A program made the translations under genes and the position numbers. Under the pieces are notes generated by a model that had not been told where the DNA came from, did not search any database, and worked only from the letters and a program-made list of their open reading frames with translations. Shown in pieces: positions 50,265 through 59,755 of a DNA stretch of 64,000 bases. Position 1 is the stretch's first letter, and the number at the start of each line of letters is the position of its first letter. Origin of the DNA: Arthrobacter agilis (lineage in GTDB: Bacteria; Actinomycetota; Actinomycetes; Actinomycetales; Micrococcaceae); the NCBI RefSeq assembly GCF_030816075.1, contig NZ_JAUSXO010000001.1, positions 3,100,001-3,164,000 of the forward strand, in the 5' to 3' direction.

Positions 50265-51458
50265 TCAGCGATCCCGCGGGATCCGCCGTACCGACGCCGT
50301 GGTGCTGACGACGAAGATCACCACGGACGCCAGGAGGACGAGCAGCGCCGGCGTCCAGGATCCGGAGGCCTCGTGGACGAGACCCAGCAGCGGAGGCGCC
50401 GTCGCGGCCAGGCGATAGCCCGACCCCTGGACGACGGCGGACATGCGGCCCGCCGAGATCTGGTCCCGGGCCAGGCGGATGGTGGTGAGGAAGATCACCG
50501 TGGCGCCGCCGCCCTGGGCGATGCCGCCGCTGATGGACCAGAGCCACCAGAGCCCGGGGGCCAGGAGCAGACCGAGCGGGACGGTGATCCATAACGCCCC
50601 CAGGGTGACGGCCACTGCCGTCGTGCTCATGAACCTGGTGGCCACGGGCACTCCGAGGGCCCCCACGATGGCGAGGACCTGGAAGATGGAGGACGCGGCA
50701 CCGGCTCCGGTCACGGACATCCCCAGCTCGTCGTGCAGATAGCTGGGCAGCCATGCCGTGACGCCGTAGTAGGAGAACGCCTGCATGGCGAAGGCCACGG
50801 CCAGGCCCGCGGTGATCCAGCCGGATCCGCGGACGGGCGGAAGCGCGGTGTCGCCCGAGCGCTCGGGGGAGACACGGAACGCCTTCCCCGGGCCGACGGC
50901 CAGGGTCCAGGAGGAGACGGCCACCGCGGCGAGGATTGCGGCGGCGGCGAGCGCAACCCGCCACCCGGCCGCCTCTGCCAGAGGCGCGGTCGCCGCCGAC
51001 GTCAGGAAGGCCCCGATGTTCAGCGCGGCCGTGTAGATCCCCATGGCGAAACCCTGCCGCGCCAGGGGGACATCACGGCGGATGATCAGCGGCACCGCGA
51101 TGTTGCCCACCGTGATGGCCAGTCCGATCAGCACGGTGCCGACCATCACCAGCAGGGAACCGCCCGCCGAACGCACCACCACCCCCGCCATCACCCCGAG
51201 GAGGGTCAGCGTCACGGCGAACTCGACGCCGAATCGTCGGGCCGCCGAGGACGCGAGCGGTGCGGCGAGGGCGAAGCACAGCACGGGGATGCTGGTGAGC
51301 AGCCCCAGCACGGCGGGCGGGAACTGCAGGTCCGCCTGGATCAGGTCCGCCACCGGGGCGACGGCCACGAACGGCCCCCTCAGGTTGAGGGCCACCAGCC
51401 CGATGCACGCCAGCAGGACACGGCTGCCGGGGTTCCTGGCCGGGGTCCGGCCGCTCAC
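50265..51458 (-). CDS. MFS transporter, CynX/NimT family
   Basis: A 397-residue 12-helix transporter with a GTG start. The opening RVLLACIGLVALNLRGPFVAVAPVADLI, with the LRxPF motif, and FALAAPLASSAARRFG are typical of the CynX/NimT (cyanate or 2-nitroimidazole) subfamily. The ligand is not evident. It is convergent with the serine hydrolase gene, with 23 bp between stops. Confidence 0.88.
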   Translation of the reverse strand: MSGRTPARNPGSRVLLACIGLVALNLRGPFVAVAPVADLIQADLQFPPAVLGLLTSIPVLCFALAAPLASSAARRFGVEFAVTLTLLGVMAGVVVRSAGGSLLVMVGTVLIGLAITVGNIAVPLIIRRDVPLARQGFAMGIYTAALNIGAFLTSAATAPLAEAAGWRVALAAAAILAAVAVSSWTLAVGPGKAFRVSPERSGDTALPPVRGSGWITAGLAVAFAMQAFSYYGVTAWLPSYLHDELGMSVTGAGAASSIFQVLAIVGALGVPVATRFMSTTAVAVTLGALWITVPLGLLLAPGLWWLWSISGGIAQGGGATVIFLTTIRLARDQISAGRMSAVVQGSGYRLAATAPPLLGLVHEASGSWTPALLVLLASVVIFVVSTTASVRRIPRDR

Positions 51459-51641
51459 GGGGCGGGACGCGGGGTGGGCGCTTTCATCGCTTCAAGTGCT
51501 ATCACGACCGACAGGTGCAGGACGCTCCGGTGGAGCCGGGATCACCTCACCGCTTTCTGCTTGCATCCCGGAGCCGCGACGCGATCGCTTCGACCACCCG
51601 CCCCCGAGCCACGCCTCCGCCTCGCGCCCGCCGCGAACGGG

Positions 51642-53252
51642 TCAGCGGGCGGAGCCGGTCACCGAGGGCTCGTCGTCGTCCGCCGTGATGAGGATGTTGC
51701 CCTCCGAGATGGACTCGGACAGCACATCGTGTTCCACGGCGGTGGCGAGCGGCTTCTCCTTGACGAAGCACATCAGCACGGTGGCGATCAGTGCCAGCGG
51801 GACCATCCAGATGAAGATCGGGGTCAGGGCGTCGTTGTAGGACGAGATGACGGCGTCCTTGATCGGCGCCGGGAATCCGGCGACCAAAGCGGGCGTCAGC
51901 GAGTTCGCCCCGGCCGACCCTCCTCCGGTCGCCGCGGCGGGCAGCCGATCGGTGAGCAGTTCGGTGAGCCGGCTGGCGAAGAGGCTCCCGACCACCGCTG
52001 ATCCGAGCGTGGCGCCGATCTGGCGGAAGAAGTTGTTCGACGCGGTGGCGGTCCCGACCTCGCGCAGAGGGAAGGAGTTCTGGACGATGAGCACCATGAT
52101 CTGCATGCTCAGCCCCAGACCGAGGCCCATCACCGCCAGATACACGCAGATATCCCACAGCGGCGATCCGGGGTCCAGGGTGGACAGCAGCCCGAGGGCC
52201 ACCGCGACCAGCACGCCGCCGGCGATGGGCATCCACTTGTAGCGACCGGTGCGGCTGACCAGCTGGCCCGAGACGACCGAGGCGATCAGGAGTGCGCCCA
52301 TCATGGGGATCATGAGGAGGCCCGACGTGGTGGCGTCGACACTGAAGGCCATCTGGAGGTACGTCGGCAGGTAGCCGATCGCCCCGAACATGGCCACGCC
52401 GATGAACAGGCCGGCGACGGTTGCGAGGTTGAAGTTGAGGTCCTTGAATAGGTGCAGCGGGATGATCGGCTCGGCCGTCCGGCGTTCGACGAGGACGAAC
52501 GCGGCAGCACTCACCAGGGTGACCGCGATGAGGCCCAGGATGACCGGATCGCCCCACTCGTACTTGCTCCCGCCCCAGGTGGCGAAGAGGACCAGGGCCG
52601 TCGTTGCAACGGCCAGCAGCACCATGCCGCCCAGGTCCAGGCGCGGCCGTCCGGCGTGCCGGGGCAGTTTGAGGAAGAACACGGCTCCGGCCAGCGCCAG
52701 CAGCCCGAGCGGGATGTTGATCCAGAACACCCAGCGCCAGCCGGGACCCTCGGTGAACCAGCCACCGAGCAGGGGGCCGGCGACCGAGGCAATGGCGAAG
52801 ACCCCACCCATCATCCCCATGTACTTGCCGCGTTCGCGTGCGGGGACGACGTCGGCGATGACCGCCTGGGAGAGGATCATCAGACCGCCGCCGCCCAGTC
52901 CCTGGATGACACGCGCTGCGATGAGCACGCCCATGCCGTTGGCCAGTGCACCGACGACCGACCCGATCATGAACAGCACGATGGCGGCCATGAGCAGCGC
53001 CTTGCGCCCCATCAGGTCCCCGAGCTTGCCGTAGATCGGCATGGTGATGGTCGAGGTGAGGATGAAGGCGGTGATGACCCACAGCATGTTGTCGACGCCG
53101 TTGAGCTCACCCACGATCGTGGGCAGTGCCGTGCTGAGCACGGTCTGGTTGAGCGAGGCGAGGAGCATCGAGAGCATCAGGCCGATGAAGAGCAGCACCA
53201 TGTGCTGTTTCCCTTCGGCCGGCGCCGCGGCGGGAACGGCTTCGGTTTTCAC
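51642..53252 (-). CDS. MFS multidrug exporter, DHA2 (14-helix) type
   Basis: A 536-residue exporter from GTG 53252, whose first codon overlaps the stop of the upstream TetR gene (GTGA). Helix-1 motif LLASLNQTVLSTALPTIVGEL, motif A YGKLGDLMGRKALL and motif C GVFAIASVAGPLLGGWF identify the EmrB/QacA family, which expels lipophilic drugs or dyes in exchange for protons. The last 30 residues are acidic and cytoplasmic. Regulation by the coupled TetR repressor is likely. Confidence 0.93.
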   Translation of the reverse strand: MKTEAVPAAAPAEGKQHMVLLFIGLMLSMLLASLNQTVLSTALPTIVGELNGVDNMLWVITAFILTSTITMPIYGKLGDLMGRKALLMAAIVLFMIGSVVGALANGMGVLIAARVIQGLGGGGLMILSQAVIADVVPARERGKYMGMMGGVFAIASVAGPLLGGWFTEGPGWRWVFWINIPLGLLALAGAVFFLKLPRHAGRPRLDLGGMVLLAVATTALVLFATWGGSKYEWGDPVILGLIAVTLVSAAAFVLVERRTAEPIIPLHLFKDLNFNLATVAGLFIGVAMFGAIGYLPTYLQMAFSVDATTSGLLMIPMMGALLIASVVSGQLVSRTGRYKWMPIAGGVLVAVALGLLSTLDPGSPLWDICVYLAVMGLGLGLSMQIMVLIVQNSFPLREVGTATASNNFFRQIGATLGSAVVGSLFASRLTELLTDRLPAAATGGGSAGANSLTPALVAGFPAPIKDAVISSYNDALTPIFIWMVPLALIATVLMCFVKEKPLATAVEHDVLSESISEGNILITADDDEPSVTGSAR

Positions 53253-53884
53253 AGGAGTTTCCTTTGTACGGAGTGGAAGAGGGAGAGAGCGGGTGCGAGA
53301 TCCTCGGGCGCAAGACCGGCAGCGGGACTGTAGCGGCCTGACGCGATGGTGAAGCGCAGGGGGATGCTGGCCGTCATGACGACGAGACGCACGATGTCGT
53401 CCACATCGCCCGGCATGCCTTCCTCCCTGATCTCCGCCGCCCAGTGCGGGTTCTCGGCCAGGAGTCCGGCCAGGGCCCCGCGCACCAGGTCCTCGGCCTC
53501 GTTCATGCGCTCGATGAGACGGTGGATCATGTGGGGGTACATGCGCGTCAGCTCGCGGCGCCGCACCTGGTCCACACCCTCGTGGGCGCTGCTGGCAACC
53601 ACCAGCAGGAGCCGTGAGACCTGGCCGAGGACGTCCTGCCGGAAGGAGAAATCCTCGAGCAGGGCCGGGTCCATCACCGGCGTCCGCAGGCCCAGCACCG
53701 CGTCCTCCTTGGAGGGGAAGTAATTGAAGAAGGTGCGCTGCGACACCCCTGCGCGGTCGGTGATCAGCTCGACCGTGGCGGAGTCCAGCCCCCGTTCCAG
53801 GACGAGGGCGACCGCGGCCTGATGCAGGGCCAGGCGTGTCTCCGCCTTCTGGCGATCGCGGAGGGAGGGGAGGTCCGAGCTCAT
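53249..53884 (-). CDS. TetR family repressor of the adjacent efflux pump
   Basis: A 211-residue protein. The HTH (ETRLALHQAAVALVLERGLDSATVELITDRAGVSQRTFFNYFPSKEDAVLG) is at residues about 14-62. It is the first gene of an operon with the DHA2 exporter and is translationally coupled to it. A perfect 8-bp-arm palindrome at 53892-53911 lies directly before its start, so autorepression of the operon is the natural model. The inducer is unknown. Confidence 0.92.
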   Translation of the reverse strand: MSSDLPSLRDRQKAETRLALHQAAVALVLERGLDSATVELITDRAGVSQRTFFNYFPSKEDAVLGLRTPVMDPALLEDFSFRQDVLGQVSRLLLVVASSAHEGVDQVRRRELTRMYPHMIHRLIERMNEAEDLVRGALAGLLAENPHWAAEIREEGMPGDVDDIVRLVVMTASIPLRFTIASGRYSPAAGLAPEDLAPALSLFHSVQRKLL

Positions 53885-53891
53885 CCAGATA

Positions 53892-53911
53892 TTCTTGCAC
53901 AACTGCAAGAA
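53892..53911. promoter_or_regulatory. TetR operator at the efflux operon promoter
   Basis: TTCTTGCACAACTGCAAGAA has perfect 8-bp arms with a 4-bp centre, starting 8 bp upstream of the TetR start codon. Next to it, ACTGCATG is repeated (53911-53926), which gives further half-site-like copies of CTGCA. Confidence 0.75.
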
Positions 53912-53961
53912 CTGCATGACTGCATGACTGCACCGCAGAGCGTGCTGTCTGCCGTGCCGGT

Positions 53962-54732
53962 CTAACGAACGCGCCCGATGAAGTCCCCGACCCATCGCGT
54001 GGTCTCGGCCCGGTCCAGGTGGAAGCCGTGGCGACCGCCGGGCACCTTCACCAGCGTGGCGCGCGGGATCGCGTGGAACAGGTCCTTCGCATGGCCGGAC
54101 GGCGTCAGTGCATCCTCCGTCCCATGCAGGACGAGAGTCCTTGCCGCGATGGCCGCGAGGCCCTCGCGCGCGTCGTGGTCCCTGCTGGCCCTGAAATGTC
54201 CGCGCTTCGCAGCCGTCGAGGCACGGGAGGTGAAGAACGCCCGGACATCGTCCGGGTGGTGCCGCGCCCACGCGGGGTCGAAGAAGTAGGGCTCCATCCG
54301 GGCGGGGTCGCCGCTGTACAGGGCGTCCGTCGCCTCCCGCGAGCGCTGATGACCTGCCGGTCCGCCGGCCGCCGTGGCGGCCAGGACGAGGGCGCCCACC
54401 CGGTGCGGATGGTCGATCGCCACCCATTGGGCGACCCGGCCGCCCATCGAATGCCCGTACACATGCGCCCGGTCGGCTCCGGCCGCGTCCAGGACGGCTG
54501 CAGCGTCCGCGGCGAACAGCCGGGTGGAGTAGGCGCCAGGGTCCCCTTCGGCGCTGCGACCGACACCGCGGTGGTCGAACCGGATCACCCGGAACGTCCG
54601 CGCCAGCTCCTGGACGACGGGATTCCAGCCATCGGCACCCGTCGCCTGGCCCGCGATCAGCAGGAGGGGCTCACCCCGGCCTTCCGCCGTCCACGCCAAC
54701 TGCACGCCATCGGCGCCCGCTGCGACGGCCAT
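53962..54732 (-). CDS. Alpha/beta hydrolase
   Basis: A 256-residue protein with the catalytic triad of the fold: Ser in YGHSMGGRVA (about residue 94), Asp in HGTEDALTP and His in GGRHGFHLD. IRFDHRGVGRS is the usual oxyanion-side motif. It resembles the 3-oxoadipate-enol-lactonase/haloperoxidase-like group, but the substrate cannot be fixed. It is divergent from the IclR gene. A 256-bp gap (54733-54988) between them holds no recognisable element beyond presumed promoters. Confidence 0.9.
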   Translation of the reverse strand: MAVAAGADGVQLAWTAEGRGEPLLLIAGQATGADGWNPVVQELARTFRVIRFDHRGVGRSAEGDPGAYSTRLFAADAAAVLDAAGADRAHVYGHSMGGRVAQWVAIDHPHRVGALVLAATAAGGPAGHQRSREATDALYSGDPARMEPYFFDPAWARHHPDDVRAFFTSRASTAAKRGHFRASRDHDAREGLAAIAARTLVLHGTEDALTPSGHAKDLFHAIPRATLVKVPGGRHGFHLDRAETTRWVGDFIGRVR

Positions 54733-54988
54733 GCGCTCCTCCTCCTACTCCGTTCCCTGGTCGACCGCACGGTGCGTGGACGCCGAACCGCGCCCCTCCT
54801 CCCCGCGTACCGTCCCGCCGCAGCGAAGGCGCACCCCCGCGGCACGCCCCGCCCGCCGACGAGCAGCCACATCCAGTGTGGGTCATGCGCCCGGCGGCCT
54901 GGTCGACCGTGGGCCGCCCGCCGCGCCCGGGTTTCGGGGCCGTCGGGCCGAATTGATCCCGGCTCCCCCTGCGCATAGCGTCAGGTGC

Positions 54989-55786
54989 ATGGTGTCGAAC
55001 GACGCAGGACGGTCCAACCCGAACAACCCCCTCCTGGTGCTGGGCAAGATCACGGCGATCCTGGACGCGTTCAGCCTCTCCCGGCCGACCCTGACCCTCG
55101 GGGAGATCCGGGAGGCGACGTCGATGCCCACCTCGACGGTCCAACGGCTGGTCACCAACCTCGTCGCGCAGGGCCTGCTCGACCGGGAGGAGGACGCCTT
55201 CCGCATCGGGATGAAGCTGGCGTACTGGGCTGCCCCGGCCACCCGCGGCGTCCCCATGGTCGACCTTTTCATGCCCTTGCTCAAGGAGCTGCGGGACCGC
55301 ACGGGCGAGACGGCCTGCTTCTTCCAGGCCGAGCAGACGTACCGGGTGTGCGTGGCGATGGCCGAGACACACCACGCGCTACGCCGCGAGATGCACGTCG
55401 GGAAGATCCTCCCGCTCCATGCCGGCTCTCCGGGGCAGGTCCTCCTGGCCTGGAACGCCGACCTCCTGGAGCGGACGCTCGCTGCTCCTCTGGCGACCCT
55501 GACCGAGAACACCCTCACCGATCCCGCCGACCTGCTCGCCGCCGTGGAACAGACCCGGCGGAACGGATTCTCCATCACCGTGGGACAGCGCGACGACGCA
55601 GCATCCGGGTTGTCCGCGCCGGTGTTCGACTCGGTGGGCGGCCTGGTGGGTGCGGTGCTGATCAGTGGCCCGACCCTGAGGATGCCCTACGCGGTCTGCG
55701 AAGGGTGGGTCGAGGAGCTCCTCTCGGTGGCGGAACGGATGACGAGGCTCTACGGCGGCCGGTTCCCCGACGAGATCCCGGCCTGA
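54989..55786 (+). CDS. IclR family transcriptional regulator
   Basis: A 265-residue protein. The winged helix spans residues about 15-75 (LLVLGKITAILDAFSLSRPTLTLGEIREATSMPTSTVQRLVTNL). The C-terminal effector domain has LHAGSPGQVLLAW and a typical VGAVLISGPTLRM end. It is convergent with the CoA-transferase/lyase/permease operon, which it probably controls through a ligand from that pathway. A terminator at 55796-55823 separates them. Confidence 0.92.
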   Translation: MVSNDAGRSNPNNPLLVLGKITAILDAFSLSRPTLTLGEIREATSMPTSTVQRLVTNLVAQGLLDREEDAFRIGMKLAYWAAPATRGVPMVDLFMPLLKELRDRTGETACFFQAEQTYRVCVAMAETHHALRREMHVGKILPLHAGSPGQVLLAWNADLLERTLAAPLATLTENTLTDPADLLAAVEQTRRNGFSITVGQRDDAASGLSAPVFDSVGGLVGAVLISGPTLRMPYAVCEGWVEELLSVAERMTRLYGGRFPDEIPA

Positions 55787-55795
55787 GGCCCTGCC

Positions 55796-55823
55796 GGGCC
55801 GATCCGCGTCCTCGGATCGGTCC
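55796..55823. terminator. Hairpin between convergent IclR and lyase genes
   Basis: CCGATCCG (55799-55806) and CGGATCGG (55813-55820) are perfect 8-bp arms; wobble and GC pairs extend the stem to 55796-55823 around a 6-base loop. It follows the IclR stop by 9 bp. Confidence 0.6.
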
Positions 55824-55862
55824 ACGACCGGGCCGTGGTGACGAGGAAGCGGTTGCGCGGGG

Positions 55863-56825
55863 TCAAGCGGTGCGGCTCGCGGTGTCGAACGCCGGCGAAG
55901 GGAGCACCCAGTCGAAGGCGCGGGCCGTGGAGTGCGCGCCCTGGCCGGCCCGGGAGCGGTTCGGTTCGCCGAGGTCCGCCAGCAGTCCCTCGCCGAGCCT
56001 GACGAGATCCCCGAAGAGGGCCGGCGTCAGCCAGGACGGCCGGGTCGCGAAGAGGAGGTCCTCGCTCGAGGTGTTCCCGCTGGCCCCGGGGGCGAAGGGG
56101 CATCCGCCGAGGCCGCCGAGGGCGCCGTCGACCATGGTGGCGCCCGCGCGGATGGCGGCGAGGGTGTTCGCGACGCCGAGGCCCCAGGTGTCGTGCCCGT
56201 GGAACGCGATGCGCCGTGCGGGGGATTCGGTCCGGACCAGTGAGACGAGGTCCTCGACCTGCTGGGGTACCGCCTGACCGAGCGTGTCGCAGATGACGAT
56301 GTCCTCTGTCCCGTCGGCGCGCGCGTCGTTGGCGATCTCCAGGACCCGTTGGGGATCGACCGGGCCGTCGAAGGGGCAGGTGAAGGACGTGGCCAGGCAG
56401 AGCTGGATCCGGCCGTCGACGGAGAGCGTCCGGTGGACGGCTTCCGGAAGGGCCTCGAGGCTCGCGTCGGTGCTGCGCCCGATGTTCGCCTGGTTGTGCG
56501 CGTCGCTGACGGACAGGCAGTACTGGATGTTGCGTGCGCCTGCTTCGGTGGCCCGGGCGACATGGCCCGGTGTGGCCACCCAGATCCAGCACTTCTCCAA
56601 CTCCTCGGGTGTCAGTGCGCGGACGACGTCGAGGGTGTTCGCCATGGGCGGCACCTTGTCGGGCCGGGCCATGGAGCCGAGCTCGATGGAGGGCACTCCT
56701 GCCTCCAGCAGGGCACGGACCACCTCGACCTTGCGCTCCGTGGGCAGGATCTTGCCGGTGAGCTGGAGTCCGTCCCGCAGGGTGACGTCGCGCAGTTCTG
56801 CGTGGGGCGTGAAGGTGTGTGTCAT
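55863..56825 (-). CDS. HMG-CoA-lyase-like aldolase (hydroxymethylglutaryl-CoA lyase family)
   Basis: A 320-residue TIM-barrel lyase of the HMGL family. The motifs LRDVTLRDGLQLTGKILPTERKV, VPSIELGSMARPDKVPPMAN, AFHGHDTWGLGVANTLAAI with its metal-binding His pair, and the signature GGLGGCPFAPGASGNTSSEDL with the catalytic Cys are all present. Such enzymes split 3-hydroxy-acyl-CoA thioesters (HMG-CoA to acetyl-CoA and acetoacetate, or related substrates). The start overlaps the CoA-transferase stop (ATGA), so the products are probably made together. A substrate like HMG-CoA or a citramalyl-CoA-type thioester is inferred. Confidence 0.9.
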   Translation of the reverse strand: MTHTFTPHAELRDVTLRDGLQLTGKILPTERKVEVVRALLEAGVPSIELGSMARPDKVPPMANTLDVVRALTPEELEKCWIWVATPGHVARATEAGARNIQYCLSVSDAHNQANIGRSTDASLEALPEAVHRTLSVDGRIQLCLATSFTCPFDGPVDPQRVLEIANDARADGTEDIVICDTLGQAVPQQVEDLVSLVRTESPARRIAFHGHDTWGLGVANTLAAIRAGATMVDGALGGLGGCPFAPGASGNTSSEDLLFATRPSWLTPALFGDLVRLGEGLLADLGEPNRSRAGQGAHSTARAFDWVLPSPAFDTASRTA

Positions 56826-58072
56826 GCGGGCAGGTGCTCCTTGGATGCGGTGGCTTCGGCGATCTGCGTCTCGTCCATCCCCAGCAGCCCGGTGAGGACC
56901 TCGCTGGTGTTCTGGCCGAGCTCGGGACCGAGATGACGGATGGGCAGGGAGTGCTCGCCGATGACCGGGACGATGCCCGGGAAACCGACCCGCGTCGGTT
57001 CCTCCTCCCCCGTGGACACCTCGAAGGTCTGGATCATGTCCCGGGCGAGGTATTGCTCGTCGGTACTGATGTCGGCTGCCGTGTAGATGGGCCCGGCGGG
57101 CACCCCGGCCTTCCCCAGTGCTGCGAGCGCCTCCGCGGAGGATCGCTGCATGCACCACCGGCCGATGGCTTCGTCCAGTTCCTCACGGCGCGCCCAGCGG
57201 TCGGCGTTCGTCTGGAGGGCCGGATCCGAGGCCAGGTCGGGTCTGCCGATGGTCTCCATGTAGCGCTGGTAGATCGAGTCCCCGTTGCCGGCGACGACGA
57301 TGCTCGCCCCGTCGGAGCACAGGTACGCGTTGGAGGGCGCGATCCCTTCCATGCGGCCGCCGACGCGTTCGCGCTCGACGCCGTAGGCCTGGTAGTCGGG
57401 GATGAGGGATTCCATCATGGAGAACATCGCCTCGTGCAGGGCGACGTCGATGACGCGTTCCCGCAGGGCGACCGGCTCCGTGCCGGCGCCCGTCCGGACT
57501 TCACGCTGGTACAGGCTCATGACGACGCCGAAGGCGGCATACAGCCCGGCGATGGAATCCCCGATGGACACGCCGACGCGGACCGGGGCGCGGTCGGGGT
57601 CGCCGACGAGGTTGCGGAAGCCGCTGAACGCCTCGGCGACGGCCGCGAATCCGGGCCGGCGGGACAGTGGGCCCGTCTGCCCGAACGCGGAGATCCGGCT
57701 GATGATCAGGCGGGGATTGATCTCGTTGAGCACCTCCGGCCCGATTCCCCACTTCTCCAGCGTGCCGGGGCGGAAGTTCTCCAGCACCACGTCGCACTCA
57801 CGGACGAGGGCTTTGACGGCCTCGCGTCCGGCCTCGGACCGGAGGTCCAGGACGACGGACTTCTTGTTCCGGTTGATCGTGCGGTACAGCATCGACGTCG
57901 AGCCCTTGATCAGGCGCCAGTTCCGGAGCTCGTCGCCCGTGCCGGGGCGCTCCACCTTGATGACCTCGGCTCCGAAATCGGCGAGCAGGCGCCCTGCTGT
58001 GGGTGCGGCGATGTAGTTGCCCAACTCCAGGACTCGGATGCCGTCCAGCGGCTTGATCGACGGTGTGGTCAT
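56822..58072 (-). CDS. CaiB/BaiF-type (class III) CoA-transferase
   Basis: A 416-residue family III CoA-transferase. N-terminal PLDGIRVLELGNYIAAPTAGRLLADFGAEVIKVERPGTGDELR is typical, with the catalytic Asp expected in the segment around RSEAGREAVKALVRECDVVLENFRPGTLEKWGI. It moves CoA between acids. The gene sits between a GntP permease and an HMGL-family lyase, so it should activate the imported hydroxy acid for cleavage. Donor CoA ester unknown. Confidence 0.92.
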   Translation of the reverse strand: MTTPSIKPLDGIRVLELGNYIAAPTAGRLLADFGAEVIKVERPGTGDELRNWRLIKGSTSMLYRTINRNKKSVVLDLRSEAGREAVKALVRECDVVLENFRPGTLEKWGIGPEVLNEINPRLIISRISAFGQTGPLSRRPGFAAVAEAFSGFRNLVGDPDRAPVRVGVSIGDSIAGLYAAFGVVMSLYQREVRTGAGTEPVALRERVIDVALHEAMFSMMESLIPDYQAYGVERERVGGRMEGIAPSNAYLCSDGASIVVAGNGDSIYQRYMETIGRPDLASDPALQTNADRWARREELDEAIGRWCMQRSSAEALAALGKAGVPAGPIYTAADISTDEQYLARDMIQTFEVSTGEEEPTRVGFPGIVPVIGEHSLPIRHLGPELGQNTSEVLTGLLGMDETQIAEATASKEHLPA

Positions 58073-58128
58073 GAGCTTTCCTCTTCCTGGTCCAACGACG
58101 GATGGTTCTGCTGTTTCGGCCTGCGGTG

Positions 58129-59592
58129 TCAGATGAAGATGCCGAGCACCAGGGTGCAGCCCAGGGCCACCACCGAGGCCAGGGAGACGCCGAGGGTGCA
58201 GGATTTCAGCGTTCCCTTGGTGGTCTGGCCCAGCATCGACTGCAGCAGCCAGAAGGTGTTCGACGTGACGTGGACGACGAACAGTGAGCCGGCGCCGGCT
58301 GCCAGTGCAATCAGTACCGGGTTCAGGCCGATCTGACCTGCAACCGGTGCGAGGATGCCCGCCGCGGTGATGGCGGAGATGGACACCGAGCCGACAGCGA
58401 TGTGGAGTGCCGCGGCGATGATCCACACCGTGATCAGGGGGGCGAAGGAGTTGGCCGTGAAGTACTTGCCCAGGATGTCCCCCATGCCGCTGGTGGCGAC
58501 GATGGCCGCGAGCGATCCACCGGCACCCGTCAGGATGAGGATCTGGCCCGACTCCCGGAACCCGTTGACGACCGCCGCCTCGACACGCTTCCGGCCGATC
58601 GTGAAACGACCCACGTAGCTCGTACCCAGCAGCCCGATGAGCAGGGCGATGACCGGGGCGGAGACGAAGTCGACCACGGGGCTGGAGAAGTCCACCATTT
58701 TCAGGATGGATCCGATGGCGATCAGCGCCAGTGCGAGCAGCATCGGTGCGAAGAGCAGGACGAGGCTGGGCTCGTTGGGCGCACGACCGCCCGAGGTGCG
58801 GGCGTCGTGGGGCAGCAGGCCGACCCGCGTGCCGCGTCCGTCCACCAGCGTGCCCGCCTTCTCGTTGCCGGACAGCTGCGACGAGCGCGGGGCGGCAGCG
58901 CCTTCGAGCTCGGCGGATTCCGCCCCGGCCGCAGCGAATTCTTCATCGGTCTGCTCGTCCGAGTCGACCTTCCACAGGCCACGGGTGATGAGCAGGTTCA
59001 TGATGAAGAGGGAGATGAGGATCGTCGGGACGATCACGATCAGGCCGAAGATCAGCATCTCCCCCAGGGGCACGCTCAGCAGGCCGGCGAGGGCGACCGC
59101 CGCGACGCCGGGCACCATCAGGACGATGCCGCATTCCAGGCTGATCGCCATGGCGGTCGCCATCTTCGCCGTGCCGTACTTGCCGAGGGCGGGTGCTATC
59201 CGTCGTGCCAGCGGAGCGCTCATCACCAGGAGGACGTCCAGGAAGATCGACTGAAGGACAGTGCCGATCGTCAGTCCGAAGGCGTACGGGACACCGCGCG
59301 GCCCGAACACCCGCAGGAGGCTGTCGACGAGCCGCCGGATGGCGCCCATCTCGTTGAGGATGGAACCCATCAGGACGCCCCAGGCGATGAGCAGTCCGAC
59401 TTCAAGCATGATGTCGCCGAAGCCCTGCATGATCGTGTCGGTCGTCCCGCCGGGCCCCATGCCCGTCGCCAGGCCCAGACCGGCCGCGCCCACGACCAGG
59501 GAGACCGCAGGGTTGAGGCGGAGTCTGACGATCATGAAAACGATTGCCAGGATCGCCACCGCCGTGATGGTCAAAATCATCCAGTCTGCCAT
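58129..59592 (-). CDS. GntP-family permease
   Basis: A 487-residue polytopic transporter; AAGGAGGG precedes ATG 59592. About twelve hydrophobic helices, with a long hydrophilic loop (about residues 220-275) unusual in length and rich in Asp/Glu/Arg. GntP-type stretches include NPAVSLVVGAAGLGLATGMGPGGTTDTIMQGFGDIMLEVGLLIAWGVLMGSIL and GSLFVVHVTSNTFWLLQSML. GntP members import gluconate and other hydroxy acids with protons. First gene of the operon; the palindrome CTTAC/GTAAG lies upstream. Confidence 0.88.
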   Translation of the reverse strand: MADWMILTITAVAILAIVFMIVRLRLNPAVSLVVGAAGLGLATGMGPGGTTDTIMQGFGDIMLEVGLLIAWGVLMGSILNEMGAIRRLVDSLLRVFGPRGVPYAFGLTIGTVLQSIFLDVLLVMSAPLARRIAPALGKYGTAKMATAMAISLECGIVLMVPGVAAVALAGLLSVPLGEMLIFGLIVIVPTILISLFIMNLLITRGLWKVDSDEQTDEEFAAAGAESAELEGAAAPRSSQLSGNEKAGTLVDGRGTRVGLLPHDARTSGGRAPNEPSLVLLFAPMLLALALIAIGSILKMVDFSSPVVDFVSAPVIALLIGLLGTSYVGRFTIGRKRVEAAVVNGFRESGQILILTGAGGSLAAIVATSGMGDILGKYFTANSFAPLITVWIIAAALHIAVGSVSISAITAAGILAPVAGQIGLNPVLIALAAGAGSLFVVHVTSNTFWLLQSMLGQTTKGTLKSCTLGVSLASVVALGCTLVLGIFI

Positions 59593-59649
59593 CGGCCCTC
59601 CTTGTCCCGAACGCCGACCCACCTGGTGATGTGCCGTGCGTCACTCCAA

Positions 59650-59666
59650 CTTACTCACTATGTAAG
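59650..59666. promoter_or_regulatory. Palindrome upstream of GntP operon
   Basis: CTTACTCACTATGTAAG has 5-bp arms and a 7-bp centre, 58 bp before the GntP start. It could be the IclR site. Confidence 0.45.
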
Positions 59667-59755
59667 CACGCGCTCATCTTGTGGGTCAAAGAAGAGAGGA
59701 GGGCGGGTTCTGCGGGGTTGATGCCTGGAGAGTGCGGGGCGGTGTACGGCGCGGG

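Noticed and set aside
51547-53082. Frame antisense-phase to the DHA2 exporter
   Set aside because: Arg/His/Gly-rich shadow; the overlapping frame with 14 hydrophobic helices is real.
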